64,000 nt of DNA from Budorcas taxicolor (lineage: Eukaryota > Chordata > Mammalia > Artiodactyla > Bovidae). The notes beneath the pieces were generated by a model, which searched no databases, was not told the origin of the DNA, and was given only the letters and a program-made list of their open reading frames with translations. This document shows, in pieces, positions 23,609 through 34,884 of this stretch. A program made the position numbers and the translations under genes. The stretch spans positions 16,248,001 through 16,312,000 of the forward strand of contig NC_068933.1 of NCBI RefSeq assembly GCF_023091745.1, in the 5' to 3' direction. The number at the start of each line of letters is the position of its first letter. The first letter of the stretch is position 1.

Positions 23609-24026
23609 TGGTTTTTTAATAATTTATTTTATTGAAGTATAGTTGATTGACAGTGTTGTGTTAGTTTCTGATGTACAGCACAGTGATTCAGCTTCATCTA
23701 TATATTTTTTCTTTTTTTTCTTTATGGTTTATTACAGGATATTGAGTATAGTTCCCTGTGCTCTACAGTAGGACCTTGTTGTTTATCTGTCCAATGTATA
23801 ACAATTTGTATCTGCTAACTCCAAACTCCCAATCCCTCCTGCCCTCACCTGCCTGCCACCAGCAACCACAAGTCTTGATGTCTGTGACTCTGTTCCTGTT
23901 TCATAGATAAGTTCTTTTGTGTCATATTTCAGATTCCACATATAAGTGACATCATATGGTATTTATCTTTCTCTTTCTGACTTACTTCGCTTAGTATGAT
24001 CATCACTGGATCCATCCATGTTGTGA
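23609..24026 (-). mobile_element. L1 3' UTR, artiodactyl type, with TSD
   Basis: Antisense 'tattgaagtatagttgattgac', 'gatattgagtatagttccctgtgc', 'gaccttgttgtttatctg', 'tcagattccacatataagtgac' and 'ggatccatccatgttgtga'. A perfect 11-bp duplication, tgcaattttaa, lies at 23598-23608 and 24027-24037, so this is a complete 5'-truncated insertion of about 418 bp. Confidence 0.92.
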
Positions 24027-24111
24027 TGCAATTTTAAAAGATCCAAAATTTTTAAAAAAAATCAATAGGGTAGAGGGTAGAATCAAGGTCCTTTTAATAA
24101 AATTAAGTACA

Positions 24112-27100
24112 ATGACAGAATGTGGTCCACTGGAGAAGCAAATGGCAAACCACTTCAGTATTCTTGCCTTGAGAACCCCATGAATAGTATGAAAAGGCAA
24201 AATGATAGGATACCAAAACAGGAACTCCCCAGGTTAGTAGGTGCCCAATATGCTACTGGAGATCAGTGGAGAAATAACTCCAGAAAGAATGAAGGGATGG
24301 AGCCAAAGCAAAAACAATACCCAGCTGTGGATGTGACTGGTGATAGAAGCAAGATCCAATGCTGTAAAGAGCAATATTGCATAGGAACCTGGAATGTCAG
24401 GTCCATGAATCAAGGCAAATTGGAAGTGGTCAAACAAGAGATGGCAAGAGTGAACGTCGACATTCTAGGAATCAGCGAACTAAAATGAACTGGAATGGGT
24501 GAATTTAACTCAGATGACCATTATATCTACTACTGTGGGCAGGAATCCCTCAGAAGAAATGTTGTAACCATCATGGTCAACAAAAGGGTCTGAAATGCAG
24601 TACTTGGATGCAATCTCAAAAACGACAGAATGATCTCCGTTCGTTTCCAAGGCAAACCATTCAATATCACGGTAATCGAAGTCTATGCCCCAACCAGTAA
24701 CGCTGAAGAAGCTGAAGTTGAATGGTTTTATGAAGACCTACAAGACCTTTTAGAACTAACACCCAAAAAAGATGTCCTTTTCATGATAGGGGACTGGAAT
24801 GCAAAAGTAGGAAGTCAAAAAACACCTGGAGTAACAGGCAAATTTGGCCTTGGAATGCGGAATGAAGCAGGGCAAAGGCTAATAGAGTTTTGCCAAGAAA
24901 ATGCACTGGTCATAGCAAACACCCTCTTCCAACAACACAAGAGAAGACTCTACACATGGACATTACCAGATGGTCAACACTGAAATCAGACTGATTCTAT
25001 TCTTTGCAGCCAAAGATGGAGAAGCTCTATACAGTCAACAAAAACAAGACCAGGAGCTGACTGTGGCTCAGATCATGAACTCCTTATTGCCAAATTCAGA
25101 CTCAAATTAAAGAAAGTAGGGAAAACCACTAGACCATTCAGGTATGACCTAAATCAAATCCCTTATGATTATACAGTGGAAGTAAGAAATAGATTTAAGG
25201 GCCTAGATCTGATAGATAGAGTGCCTGATGAACTATGGAATGAGGTTTGTGACATTGTACAGGAGACAGGGATCAAGACCATCCCCATGGAAAAGAAATG
25301 CAAAAAAGCAAAATGGCTGTCTGGGAAGGCCTTACAAATAGCTGTGAAAAGAAGAGAGGTGAAAAACTAAGGAGAAAAGGAAAGATTTAAGCATCTGAAT
25401 ATAGAGTTCCAGAGAATAGCAAGAAGAGATAAGAAAGCCTTCTTCAGCGATCAATGCAAAGAAATAGAGGAAAAGAACAGAATGGGAAAGACTAGCGATC
25501 TCTTCAAGAAAATTAGAGATACCAAGGGAACATTGCATGCAAAGATGGGCTCAATAAAGGACAGAAATGGTATGGACCTAACAGAAGCAGAAGAAATTAA
25601 GAAGAGGTTGCAAGAATACACGGAAGAACTGTATAAAAAAGATCTTCATGACCCAGGTAATCACGATGGTGTGATCACTCATCTAGAGCCAGACATCCTG
25701 GAATGTGAAGTCAAGTGGGCCTTAGAAAGCATCACTATGAACAAAGCTAGTGGAGGTGATGGAATTTCAGTTGAGCTGTTTCAAATTTTAAAAGATGATG
25801 CTGTGAAAGTGCTACACTCAATATGCCAGCAAATTTGGAAAACTCAGCAGTGGCCACAGGACTGGAAAAGGTCAGTTTTCATTCCAATCCCAAAGAAAGG
25901 CAATGCCAAAGAATGCTCAAACTACCGCACAATTGCACTCATCTCACATGCTAGTAAAGTAATGCTCAAAATTCTCCAAGCCAGGCTTCAGCAATACATG
26001 AACCGTGAACTCCCTGATGTTCACGCTGGTTTTAGAAAAGGCAGAGGAACCAGAGATCAAATTGCCTACATCTGCTGGATCATGGAAAAAGCAGAAGAGT
26101 TTCAGAAAAACATCTATTTCTGCTTTATTGACTATGCCAAAGCCTTTGACTGTGTGGATCACAATAAACTGTGGAAAATTCTGAAAGAGATTGGCATACC
26201 AGAGCACCTGACCTGCCTCTTGAGAAATCTGTATGCAGGTCAGGAAGCAACAATTAGAACAGGACGTGGAAAAACAGACTGGTTCCAAATAGGAAAAGGA
26301 GTGCGTCAAGGCTCTATATTGTCACCCTGCTTATTTAACTTCTTTGCAGAGTACATCATGAGAAACGCTGGACTGGAAGAAACACAAGCTGGACTCAAGA
26401 TTGCCGGGAGAAATATCAATAACCTCAGATATGCAGATGACATCACCCTTATGGCAGAAAGTGAAGAGGAGCTAAAAAGCCTCTTGATGAAAGTGAAAGA
26501 GGAGAGTGAACAAGTTGGTTTAAAGCTCAACATTCAGAAAATGAAGATCATGGCATCCGGTCCCATCACTTCATGGGAAATAGATGAGGAAACAGTGGAA
26601 ACAGTGTCAGACTTTATTTTGGTGGGTTCCCAAATCACTGCAGATGGTGACTGCAGCCATGAAATTAAAAGACCCTTACTCCTTGGAAGAAAAGTTATGA
26701 CCAACCTAGATAGCATATTCGAAAGCAGAGACATTACTTTGCTGACTGAGGTCCGTCTAGTCAAGGCTATGGTTTTTCCTGTGGTCATGTATGGATGTGA
26801 GAGTTGGATTGTGAAGAAGGCTGAGTGTCGAAGAATTGATGCTTTTGAATTGTGGTGTTGGAGAAGACTCTTGAGAGTTCCTTGGACTGCAAGGAGATCC
26901 AACCAGTCCATTCTGAAGGAGATCAGCCCTGGGATTTCTTTGGAAAGAATGATGCTAAAGCTGAAACTTCAGTACTTTGGCCGCCTCATGTGAAGAGTTG
27001 CCTCATTGGAAAAGACTATGATGCTGGGAGGGATTGGGAGCAGGAGGAGAAGGGGACAACAGAGGATGAGATGGTTGGATGGCATCACTGACTCGATGGA

Positions 27101-27212
27101 CATGAGCCTGAGTGAACTCCAGGAGTTGGTGATGGACAGGGAGTCCTGGCGTGCTGTGATTCATGGGGTCACAAAGAGTCGGACACGACTGAGCGACTGA
27201 ACTGAACTGTCA
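24112..27212 (+). mobile_element. BovB LINE, nearly full length
   Basis: About 3.1 kb, close to the usual 3.2-kb BovB length. It runs from the 5' region ('ggtccactggagaagcaaatgg') to the terminal 'gagcgactgaactgaactg'. BovB is an RTE-clade non-LTR retrotransposon, known also from squamates and inferred to have moved horizontally between vertebrates. It lies just downstream of an antisense L1 3' end, with no clear TSD of its own. Among the BovB copies here it is the only one that keeps the endonuclease part. Confidence 0.96.
24120..27200 (+). pseudogene. BovB endonuclease-reverse transcriptase ORF, five in-frame stops
   Basis: The protein would nick target DNA with an AP-type endonuclease and prime reverse transcription of its own RNA from the nick. 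Domains in order: endonuclease N-terminal part with 'GTWNVRS' and 'LGISELK' (about 24387-24485), the GDWNAK motif (24789-24806), the terminal SDH motif (25068-25076), a linker, then RT with motif A 'FIDYAKAFDCVDH' (from 26124), 'GKGVRQG' and catalytic YADD (26430-26441), and a C-terminal 'RIDAFELWCWRRLLRVPWTA' region. All open pieces share one frame, so no frameshift is visible over 1,027 codons. Stops lie at 24486, 24591, 24981, 25368 and 26991; the natural stop is TGA at 27198. Those at 24591, 24981 and 26991 look like CGA to TGA changes at CpG. The longest uninterrupted piece is 503 codons (25482-26993). It cannot yield full protein. Confidence 0.95.
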
Positions 27213-29015
27213 ATGGTTAAAACTTTTGTAGTAAACTGTAGGCAAGCTACATTAGAAAGAAGTTGTTGAAAGTGAGGGTAAGACAAGTCATCTCCTCCTC
27301 CAGGAGCTGTTCAGGCAGGCCAAAGTCAACGACTAGTTACAAGGCATAAGCTTGTCTGTGAAACAGCCCATGGATGGCAACCAGAGCCTTCTCGTCTTCA
27401 TAGTCTCAGTTGTACTAATTTCCTCTCTGTGCACCTGCTCACTTTATCCTGAACTAGGAAATAACTCTACAATGTGTAGAAATGAAGAGCATCTGTTTTC
27501 CTTTGCTCACTGGTAGCATGTATTCTCTCAGACGGACAATTTATGCCGTTTCAAACAAACAGGATCCTGTATTCCACGTGTTATTTATGACTAGGTCATG
27601 ATTTTTTCGATTAAGAAGTTTTATTTACTTGATTCTTTTTCCTTTTACTCCTCTTTAATTTTCTTCAAATATTATTTCTGTCATATTTATATCCTTGATA
27701 TAATTGTTCTCCTGGAGACCTTTAAAAACACACTTTCCACTTATGCAGGCTTCTAACAGAGCAAAAATCTCATTTTCTGCTCTGTCTTTTCCCAGATTTG
27801 ATCAAAAGGAACATGAAATTGTGGGGATGTATGCAGGGAGATTTGTCAGTGTTTTCTTATTTACTTCGACTGTGAGGTATAAATTGAATTTGGGGCCCTC
27901 TCTTCAAGAATACACTATTTACTATCAAATAAGTTGATGTTAGTGGATCAGATATGGGTAAGGTTTTCTATGATAACCTTGTGAGGTGGGTTAGAGTGCT
28001 TTGGGGTTCTGGAATAATGGCTTGCTTTCTTTAATGTGTAAACTTGGCTTTTGTTTCTATCTCCTTTGAACGCCCTTGATCTGCTGGAGAGTCAGTATAT
28101 TTTTTATGTAAAACTGAATGATCTGAGGACAGCTGAATCACTTATTACTGCCATTTTAACAGACACAGAAGATGATCACATATTGACTTAGTGATTGTGA
28201 TCATTATTGATTGTGAAGATAGACTACAAGCAGCAGTTAATACCGTTAGGCCTGCTTCTTGGTTGAACTCACATGGCTTTACTCATTGGTGATTGTGGCT
28301 TGCCCAAGTTTGAGGTGTGATTAAAACTTGGAAACTGAGAAGATAATGAAAACCATTTTAAAATAAGAATGTGGCATATGTTAATGTAAATCAGCCATCC
28401 AAATTTCTTAATGAATTCATTCAGTACTTAGATAATTATTCAGATATGGAAATGGTGGAGCCATCTGATAATACCTCAAATGCATTGAAGAGCATCCATA
28501 TATGTGGAATAGATTATTATCCAAAATAATTAAAATTCAGCTGCAATTATAGAATGAACATATTACCTCCTATATCTCAGCAATGTTACATTTCTTTTTT
28601 AAAGTGGGACTTATTTATTTTGTGATTACTCTGTGATAATCAATTATTTGCTGTGGGGCTCCTCATCATTGCTATGAATTAACAAAATGGCTCTGTTGTC
28701 CTTAGTAATCAGCTGAGTAGAAAGTGAGGAAAAGACAACACATTCTGAGGGCTGCTCAGCACTACCTTTATCTGTCTTTAATATTTGTTAGCTAAATATG
28801 GAATTTTAATTCCCTCCCTAATTATCAAGGACTCTTTTGCTTAATGGGCATACCCCTCAGGCACCTTGATTACTTGTACTCTATCTTTTCACCTTACTCT
28901 TTTGAGATGTGTTATTTGTAAACTGGCACAATAGTCTGCAAGTATTTCTATGGAAAAACAGAAAGAAAACACTTCACCAATATTAAAGAGCATCTGAGAG
29001 TTTTGAGCCTTCTCC
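27213..29015. other. Repeat-poor 1.8-kb block, candidate non-coding elements
   Basis: No recognised repeat despite dense repeats on both sides. The part from about 28080 to 28870 has balanced, non-repetitive sequence rich in homeodomain-like ATTA/TAAT motifs and GATCA-type words. The 77-codon frame at 27704-27937 has no domain. A regulatory role is inference only. Confidence 0.4.
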
Positions 29016-29026
29016 TGGGCATCTTC

Positions 29027-29122
29027 TGGGCTTTCCTGATGCGCAGAGGGTAAAGAGTCTGCCTGCAATGCGGGACACTCAGGTTCGATCCCTGGGCCAG
29101 GCAGATCCCCTGGAGAGGGAAA
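29027..29122 (+). mobile_element. Bov-tA SINE, tRNA head only, with TSD
   Basis: Only the tRNA-like head and a few following bases are present ('ggctttcctgatgcgcagagg', B box 'ggttcgatccctggg', 'cagatcccctggagagggaa'). The whole BovB-related body is missing. A perfect 11-bp repeat, tgggcatcttc, lies at 29016-29026 and 29123-29133. The short form is therefore what inserted, not a later deletion. Confidence 0.93.
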
Positions 29123-29133
29123 TGGGCATCTTC

Positions 29134-29578
29134 AGTGATGTTGTCTCATTTGATCCTCTGGGAAGCACCTCGGAAATAGCTGTAAGGGAATGTGCTTTTT
29201 AAGGAGGAAATAGACTCCTCGGAGCATCCTATGTGTAGGTGGGTAAACTGAGATTCAAACTTAGGTCTGGTTGTAAAGCCCACAGTTGTGACAAAGCAGC
29301 GCGTTCCTTCATTTATCCTGCGTTGGCTTAGATTTGGCCATCTCATCAGCATTTCTCTTCCGTTTTACTACTCGGCAAGTGACACTAGAATTTTTCCGAC
29401 CTTTACCTTGTCACGGAAGATCAGAGATGTTCAAGTTTATGTGCTTTTATTTTCCCTAGAATTTGTGAATATTAAGTAAGCTAATTCTGTGGCAAACAAA
29501 ATTCTTATGTTAATATCAATGGGCATTTTCAACCCAAGTACAAACATTGGAAATTTGAGCTAAAATTAACCCTGTCGT
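29134..29578. other. Unique DNA, no gene seen
   Basis: About 445 bp. A small frame pair (29146-29352 minus, 29288-29479 plus) has no domain. Confidence 0.35.
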
Positions 29579-29785
29579 GCTTCCCTGGTGGCTTGGATGG
29601 TAAAAATATGCCTGCAGTGTGGAAGACCTGGATTCAGTCCCTGAGTTGGGAAGATCCCCTGGAGGAGGGCATGGCTACCCACTCCAGTATTCTTGCCTGG
29701 AGAATCCCATGGATAGAGGAGCCTGGCAGGCTATAATCCATGGGGTTGCAAAGAGTCAGACACTACTGAACGACTAAGCACAGCA
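29579..29785 (+). mobile_element. Bov-tA SINE
   Basis: Complete head ('gcttccctggtggcttggatgg') and body to 'cactactgaacgactaagcacagc'. The B box is mutated ('ggattcagtccc'), so Pol III activity is unlikely. Confidence 0.94.
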
Positions 29786-30758
29786 TGTGTCTACAATCCA
29801 AAATATACTGCCAAGCTAGGTAAAGACTTGTCATTTTGGTCAATTTCTACATTGCCAATGTAATATTAATAATACCAACAGTAATGGCAATAATGAACTC
29901 TATGCTTTACTGATTGTGAAATATAGTCTAGGCTTTCACCCACACAGAAACATTGCTAAGTAGGTTATGATTATCCAAGTTTTTCAAATGAGAAGCAATA
30001 TGGTATGTCGTGGTCAAGAGATTCACCCAAAGTCTTACAGTTAGTAAGCAGCTGTGTTAAACTAATATTTTAAAACTTGCCCACCCCTGTTAACATTATA
30101 TATTTCCCTATTAGTTATATGTAACCTTTTCTCCAAAAAAACCTGCCCTTGGTATTGCATTTATTGCATTTGAGTTTTGTTTCACCAAGAGTCATCATGG
30201 TGACTGCTGAAATGATTTTGAAATCAGTAGTAATTACTTATACAAAGAGGATTTTGAAAATTCACAATTCTTCACCAAACATCTCATTGAGAAATTAAAG
30301 ATCTCACTCCTGCTTTTCACATGAGAGGAGAACAGAGCCTTATGCATTATAATCTGCCTTTCTCTGTTGGTTCCTGCTGCATACCTTGAGAGAGTTACCT
30401 GTGGATGCCAACACAAGTATTGTTCAGAAAATGCTTTACAGGTAGGGCTGTGTCTTCCACAAATCCCACTGATTAGCAGATTGTGGTGCTACGCACATGG
30501 ATAACTGACTCTGAGAATGATGAATTCAGATTAAAACAAAGGAAAATGCCATCTGCTGCGTGGTTACATTATTAACCTCACTATGATCAATAATCAGATA
30601 TGGGGATCTATCTATAGCTTTCAAAAAAGATCTTGATTAAGCCCACGTATTAATTATGATGTCTATAAATAGCCAAAACTTAAGCCAAACTGAAAATTAC
30701 CATTCGAAAATCTTGAAAAGAGAACATTATAAGAGGTCTTATTTGACATGGGTAAAAA
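29786..30758. other. Repeat-poor DNA, no gene seen
   Basis: Nearly 1 kb without a recognised repeat. 30170-30720 has mixed-complexity sequence with ATTAATTA-like motifs, a possible conserved block. The 60-codon minus frame (30234-30416) has no domain. Confidence 0.35.
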
Positions 30759-30952
30759 TGGGAAAGATTGAAGGTTGGAAGAGAAGGGGACAACAGAGGA
30801 TGTGATGGTTGGATGGCATCACTAACTCAATGGAGATGAGTTTGGGTAAACTCTGGGAGTTGGTGATGGATAGGGAGGCCTGGCATGCTGCAGTCCGTAG
30901 GGTCACAAAGAGTCAGACATGACTGACCAACTGAACTGAACTGAACTGAAAA
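30759..30952 (+). mobile_element. BovB LINE, 3' end
   Basis: The last roughly 190 bases of BovB, from 'gggaaagattgaagg' to a tail of CTGAA repeats ('aactgaactgaactgaactgaa') ending in A. The CTGAA expansion is a usual feature of BovB 3' tails. Confidence 0.94.
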
Positions 30953-31024
30953 AATAGTATTTTAGGTACAGAAGATACTGTTATCTAGAGGTCTTCCAAA
31001 ACTTCAATTGCCTAATGCCAATTC

Positions 31025-31047
31025 ATATATATATATATATATATATT
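31025..31047. repeat. (AT)n microsatellite
   Basis: About 11 AT units, 30 bases upstream of a Bov-tA copy. Confidence 0.9.
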
Positions 31048-31078
31048 TACACATTACACATTTACATAATACATATTA

Positions 31079-31290
31079 GCTTCCCTGGTGGCTCAGACAG
31101 TAAGGAATCTGCCTGCAATACAGAAGACTTGGGTCTGATCCCTGGGTCGGGAGGATCCCCTGGAGAAGAGAATGATAACGTACTCTAGGATTCTTGCTGG
31201 AGAATTTCATGGACAGAGGAACCTGGTGGGCTACAGTCCACGGAGTCACAAAGAATCAGACACGATTGAGCAACTAACACTTTCACTTTT
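31079..31290 (+). mobile_element. Bov-tA SINE
   Basis: Complete head ('gcttccctggtggctcagacagtaagg') and body with the terminal 'gattgagcaactaacactttcacttttc'. The C/T-rich terminal phrase is the canonical end of this family. Confidence 0.95.
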
Positions 31291-31895
31291 CATAATGCAA
31301 ACACAAAAGTAGAAAGTACAAGTTGTAAAATAAAATATATTCCTTCTGCCCTTGTAATGGCTTGTAAAAACTATAGAAATCCTGGAATTCTACATTGCAT
31401 CATGGAGCCTAATCCAAACTTTCACCCCCATAAATCAGTTCATATAAAGTTAGTCAGCTATAATTTGGTACTTTTTGTCTTTCTCTTACCCTGTTAGGTA
31501 ACCCAAATGTTTTTCTAGCAAAGTTACAAACAGTAGATAAGTTTCTCATTTTACACTTTCTCTAAACCATGATGTAAACATTATTGGAGAAGAACATTCC
31601 TATTAATACCCTGTATCACCCATACAACTTCTGTTGGCTGTGTATTTTGCCCTTCACAAAGAGATGACACAGTCACAAACTGGAAGAAAGAAAGGCATTT
31701 GAATAGTATTTCTTTGTCAATTCATATTCACCACTTCTAAATCACATCCTCTTATTTTTTGCCACAAGGATATGGACAGAGAGATACATGTAGTAAACAA
31801 AGAAACTGCAAAAATGGAAAGGAAAGGGACAGAAGAGAGTGGAATGAAGACAGACCAGGCCATTTGTGAGGATGTTATCTACTCTGGGGTGGGGC
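31291..31895. other. Unique DNA, no gene seen
   Basis: About 600 bp, AT-rich, nothing recognised. Confidence 0.35.
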
Positions 31896-32174
31896 AGCTG
31901 CTGCTGCTAAGTCGCTTCAGTTGTGTCCGACTCTTTGCGACCCCATAGACAGCAACCCGCCAGGCTCCCCAGTCCCTGGGATTCTCCAGGCAAGAACACT
32001 GGAGTGGGTTGCCATTTCCTTCTCCAATGCATGCATGAAAGTGAAAAGTGAAAGTGAAGTCGCTCAGTCGTGTCCAACTCTTCGCGACCCCATGGACCGC
32101 AGCCTACCAGGCTCCTCCATCCATGGGATTTTCCAGGCAAGAGTACTGGAGTGGGGTGCCATCGCCTTCTCCGC
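31896..32174 (-). mobile_element. BovA2 SINE (dimeric)
   Basis: Starts with the antisense 'gctgctgctgctaagtcgcttcag' end and shows two BovA monomers joined by 'atgaaagtgaaaagtgaaagtgaagtcgctcag'. It is full length and well conserved, so fairly young. It sits directly beside a BovB fragment in the same orientation. Confidence 0.95.
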
Positions 32175-32186
32175 GTGAAGCCAGTT

Positions 32187-32842
32187 TTTGTCACTGTTCT
32201 GTCTCTTAATCGTGTCCAGTTCTTTGCAACCTCATGGACTGCAGCATGCCAGGCTTCTCTGTCCTTCACTATCTCCCAGAGTTTGCTCAAACTCATGTCC
32301 ATTGAGTCAGTGCTGCCATCCAACCATCTCATCCTCTGCCGTCCCCTTCTCTTTTCACCTTCAATCTTTCCCAGCATCAGAGTCTTTTCTAATGAGTCAG
32401 CTCTTCCCATCAGGTGGCCAAAGTATTGGAGCTTCAGCATCAGTCCTTCCAATGAATATTCAGGATTGATTTCCTTTACGATTGACTGGTTTGATCTCCT
32501 TGCAGTCCAAAAGACTCTGAAGAGTCTTCTCCAGTACCACAATTCGAAAGCATCAATTCTTCAGTTCTCAGTCTTCTTTATAATCCAGCTCTTATATCTG
32601 TATATGACTACTGGAAAAACCATAGCTTTGACTTTACAGACGTTTGTCAGAAAAGCAGATTTCCCTGCTTTTTAATATGCTGTCTCAGTTTGTCATAGCT
32701 TTTCTTCCAATGAGCTAATGTCTTTTAACTTCATGGCTGCAGTCACCATCCTCAGTGATTTTGGAGCCCAAGAAAATAAAGTCTGTCACTGTTTCCACCT
32801 TCCCACCTTCTATTTGCCATGAAGTGATGGGACCAGATGCCA
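32187..32842 (-). mobile_element. BovB LINE, 3' end, about 650 bp
   Basis: Antisense copy covering the post-RT C-terminal region: minus-strand 'SNQSIVKEINPEYSLEGLMLKLQYFGHLM' is recoverable in two short pieces. It ends at 'ccatgaagtgatgggaccagatgcca'. No YADD, so no catalytic core. Frame broken by small indels. Confidence 0.95.
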
Positions 32843-33669
32843 GCCAATTAGGTTACCTAAAGATGCCCCTTCCCTTTAGCAACCCTCAAAGAGATGATGG
32901 CTTTTTTCCAGCTGAGTGGGGAAGCTGGTTGTGTAAATTGCCCAAAGTGCTGTTGAAATCCATCTCCTGGAGGATTTTGGAACATGTCTCTATTTGAAGA
33001 GTCTAATAATTATGACGACGACAAGTATCACCTGCAGGACATTGAGTGATGATAGAAAACCGAAATTCAGGGTTTTGTGATTCACATACTGCAGAATACA
33101 TGCCTCCTGGTTTTTCTTTCCTCCCAAGAAAACACCCCTTTGATATGTTCTGGCTGCGAAATTAGAAAGTGTGGCTTGTCTTGTTTTGTTTTGATTTGGT
33201 CTTCCTAAAGAGAAATGATCCATAGATTCTTGTGGGGATAGAAAGATGTCATGTGAAGTGTGGATGTTCCTGTAAATCATCAAGCCCTTAATATTGTTGG
33301 CATGTCTGACACTTGAGTGATATGTAGATTACAAGGAGGGTTTACTTTTTTGTTTCCTCCAAGCTTCAGAAGGACAAAAATTACCAGGAAGTGGTGATAA
33401 TAAACTTCACTGTCTTTTTAAGATTCTTGTTTTTCTTAAAGATGAATAAATCTCATGAAAATAATCCACATACAATATTGTAAATTAAAATAAAATCTGA
33501 AAAAAAATCCGCATATTGATGTTTCTTACATTTTTATCATTTTCACTTAGCTATTTTGTGAAGCAGATTTATCTATCTATGTATAATCATAGATATATTT
33601 CTCTCTGTTATTCTTAGTCCTTTTAGGTTTTTATGTAGGATGAGAGGTTTTTTAAATTAAATTGTATTT
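32843..33669. other. Unique DNA, no gene seen
   Basis: About 830 bp. The 97-codon minus frame (32990-33283) has no recognisable domain. Confidence 0.35.
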
Positions 33670-33994
33670 GTTTATTTATTTATTTCTGGCTGTGCTTGGT
33701 CTTTGTGCTTTGCGTGGGCTTTCTCTAGTTGCGAGTGTGGGATACTCTCTAGTTGTGGTATGTAGGCTGCTCATTACAGTTGCTTCTCTTGGTGTGGAGC
33801 ACGGGCTCTGGGGTGCGTGGGCTTCAGAAGTTGCGGCACATGGACTCAGCAGTTGCAGCTCCCAGGTTGTAGAGCATAGGCTCAGCTGTCGTGGCGCATG
33901 GGCTTAGTTGCCCCGTAGTATGGATTAGGGATTGAACCTGTGTCTCCTGCACTGGCAGGCAGATTCTTCACCACTGAGCCACCACAGAAACCCT
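33670..33994 (-). mobile_element. CHR-type SINE, long form
   Basis: The antisense tail 'tttatttatttatttctggctgtgc' leads through 'agttgcggcacatggactcagcagttgcagctc' units to the head 'ttcaccactgagccaccacagaaaccc'. Same architecture as the copies at 11.8 and 14.5 kb. Confidence 0.9.
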
Positions 33995-34710
33995 GTTAGT
34001 CCTTTTGTTAATGACTGGGAAAAGGTCAACAAATAGGTCTTTTGTTTTGTTTACTTAAATGCAGTTTTTAATGCAGCGTAAATATATTTGACAAATACTA
34101 CTTTCATGTACGTGATTTTTTGCATGAATATCATCTTTAATAGCTGTTTTAAAATGTCTGTTGTTTCAGTGTTAATTGAGATCTAAATGAGAAAATAAAC
34201 CCCCCCAAATTGAGAATAGTGATGTTAAGACAAGTATTTACAGCCACTGAAATCATTATCTACATGAGGAATTACACAGAAAGGAGTAGAAGCCACTGAA
34301 TGCGAAGTGAGAGGTTTCTGCAGCGGTTACATTTTATAATTTCCGTTTGACACCTGTCTAATTCCTAGAGCAAAGTAATTTTTGACTCATCACTGGCCAA
34401 TTTGAATGTATTTTGTGGTCTAAATGAAGTAAAGTCACCCAGGAATTTATAGTCCAGAAAGCATTCTTGGTACTTTGAAATCTCTTTGGAGTGATGTATG
34501 GTTATTTCATCCAAGATTACCCTCTCAACAGGAGAATGTTACCAAGTTAACTGTGCCAGAAAGAGAATGAGAGCTAATTCAGCCAAGTGATAAGAAACTC
34601 AGAATAAATAATTTTATTTTAATCTCAGGTCTTCTAAAATATTTTTAGAAAGACCTTGGAAAAAGTCATTTAACATCCTTTCACGTACTCATGAAATAGA
34701 CTGCAATCAT
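33995..34710. other. Unique DNA, no gene seen
   Basis: About 715 bp with no repeat family or domain recognised. Confidence 0.35.
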
Positions 34711-34884
34711 GGATTCCCAGGTGGCACAGTGCCTCTGCAGGAGATGCAAGAGACCTGGGTTTGGTCCCTGGGTCAGGAAGACCCCCTGTAGGAGGAAACG
34801 GCAAACCGCTCCAGGAATCTTGCCCAGAAAATCCCATGGGCGTCTCAAAAGAGTCGGACATGACTGAGTAACTAAACAGCAATA
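34711..34884 (+). mobile_element. Bov-tA SINE, shortened body
   Basis: Head 'ggattcccaggtggcacagtg' and body present, but the segment between 'atcccatgggc' and 'aaagagtcggacatg' lacks the usual 'ggaggagcctggtgggctacagtcc' block, about 35 bases. Confidence 0.92.

Noticed and set aside
25482..26993. 503-codon open frame as a host gene
   Set aside because: It is the RT part of a BovB retrotransposon (YADD, FIDYAKAFD); the frame continues past stops on both sides.
31025..31047. AT repeat as an origin or matrix attachment site
   Set aside because: A simple dinucleotide repeat alone is not evidence for either function.
31907..32675. Overlapping open frames of 201-211 codons on both strands
   Set aside because: They fall on BovA2 plus a BovB 3' end and translate SINE/LINE tail sequence, not a gene.
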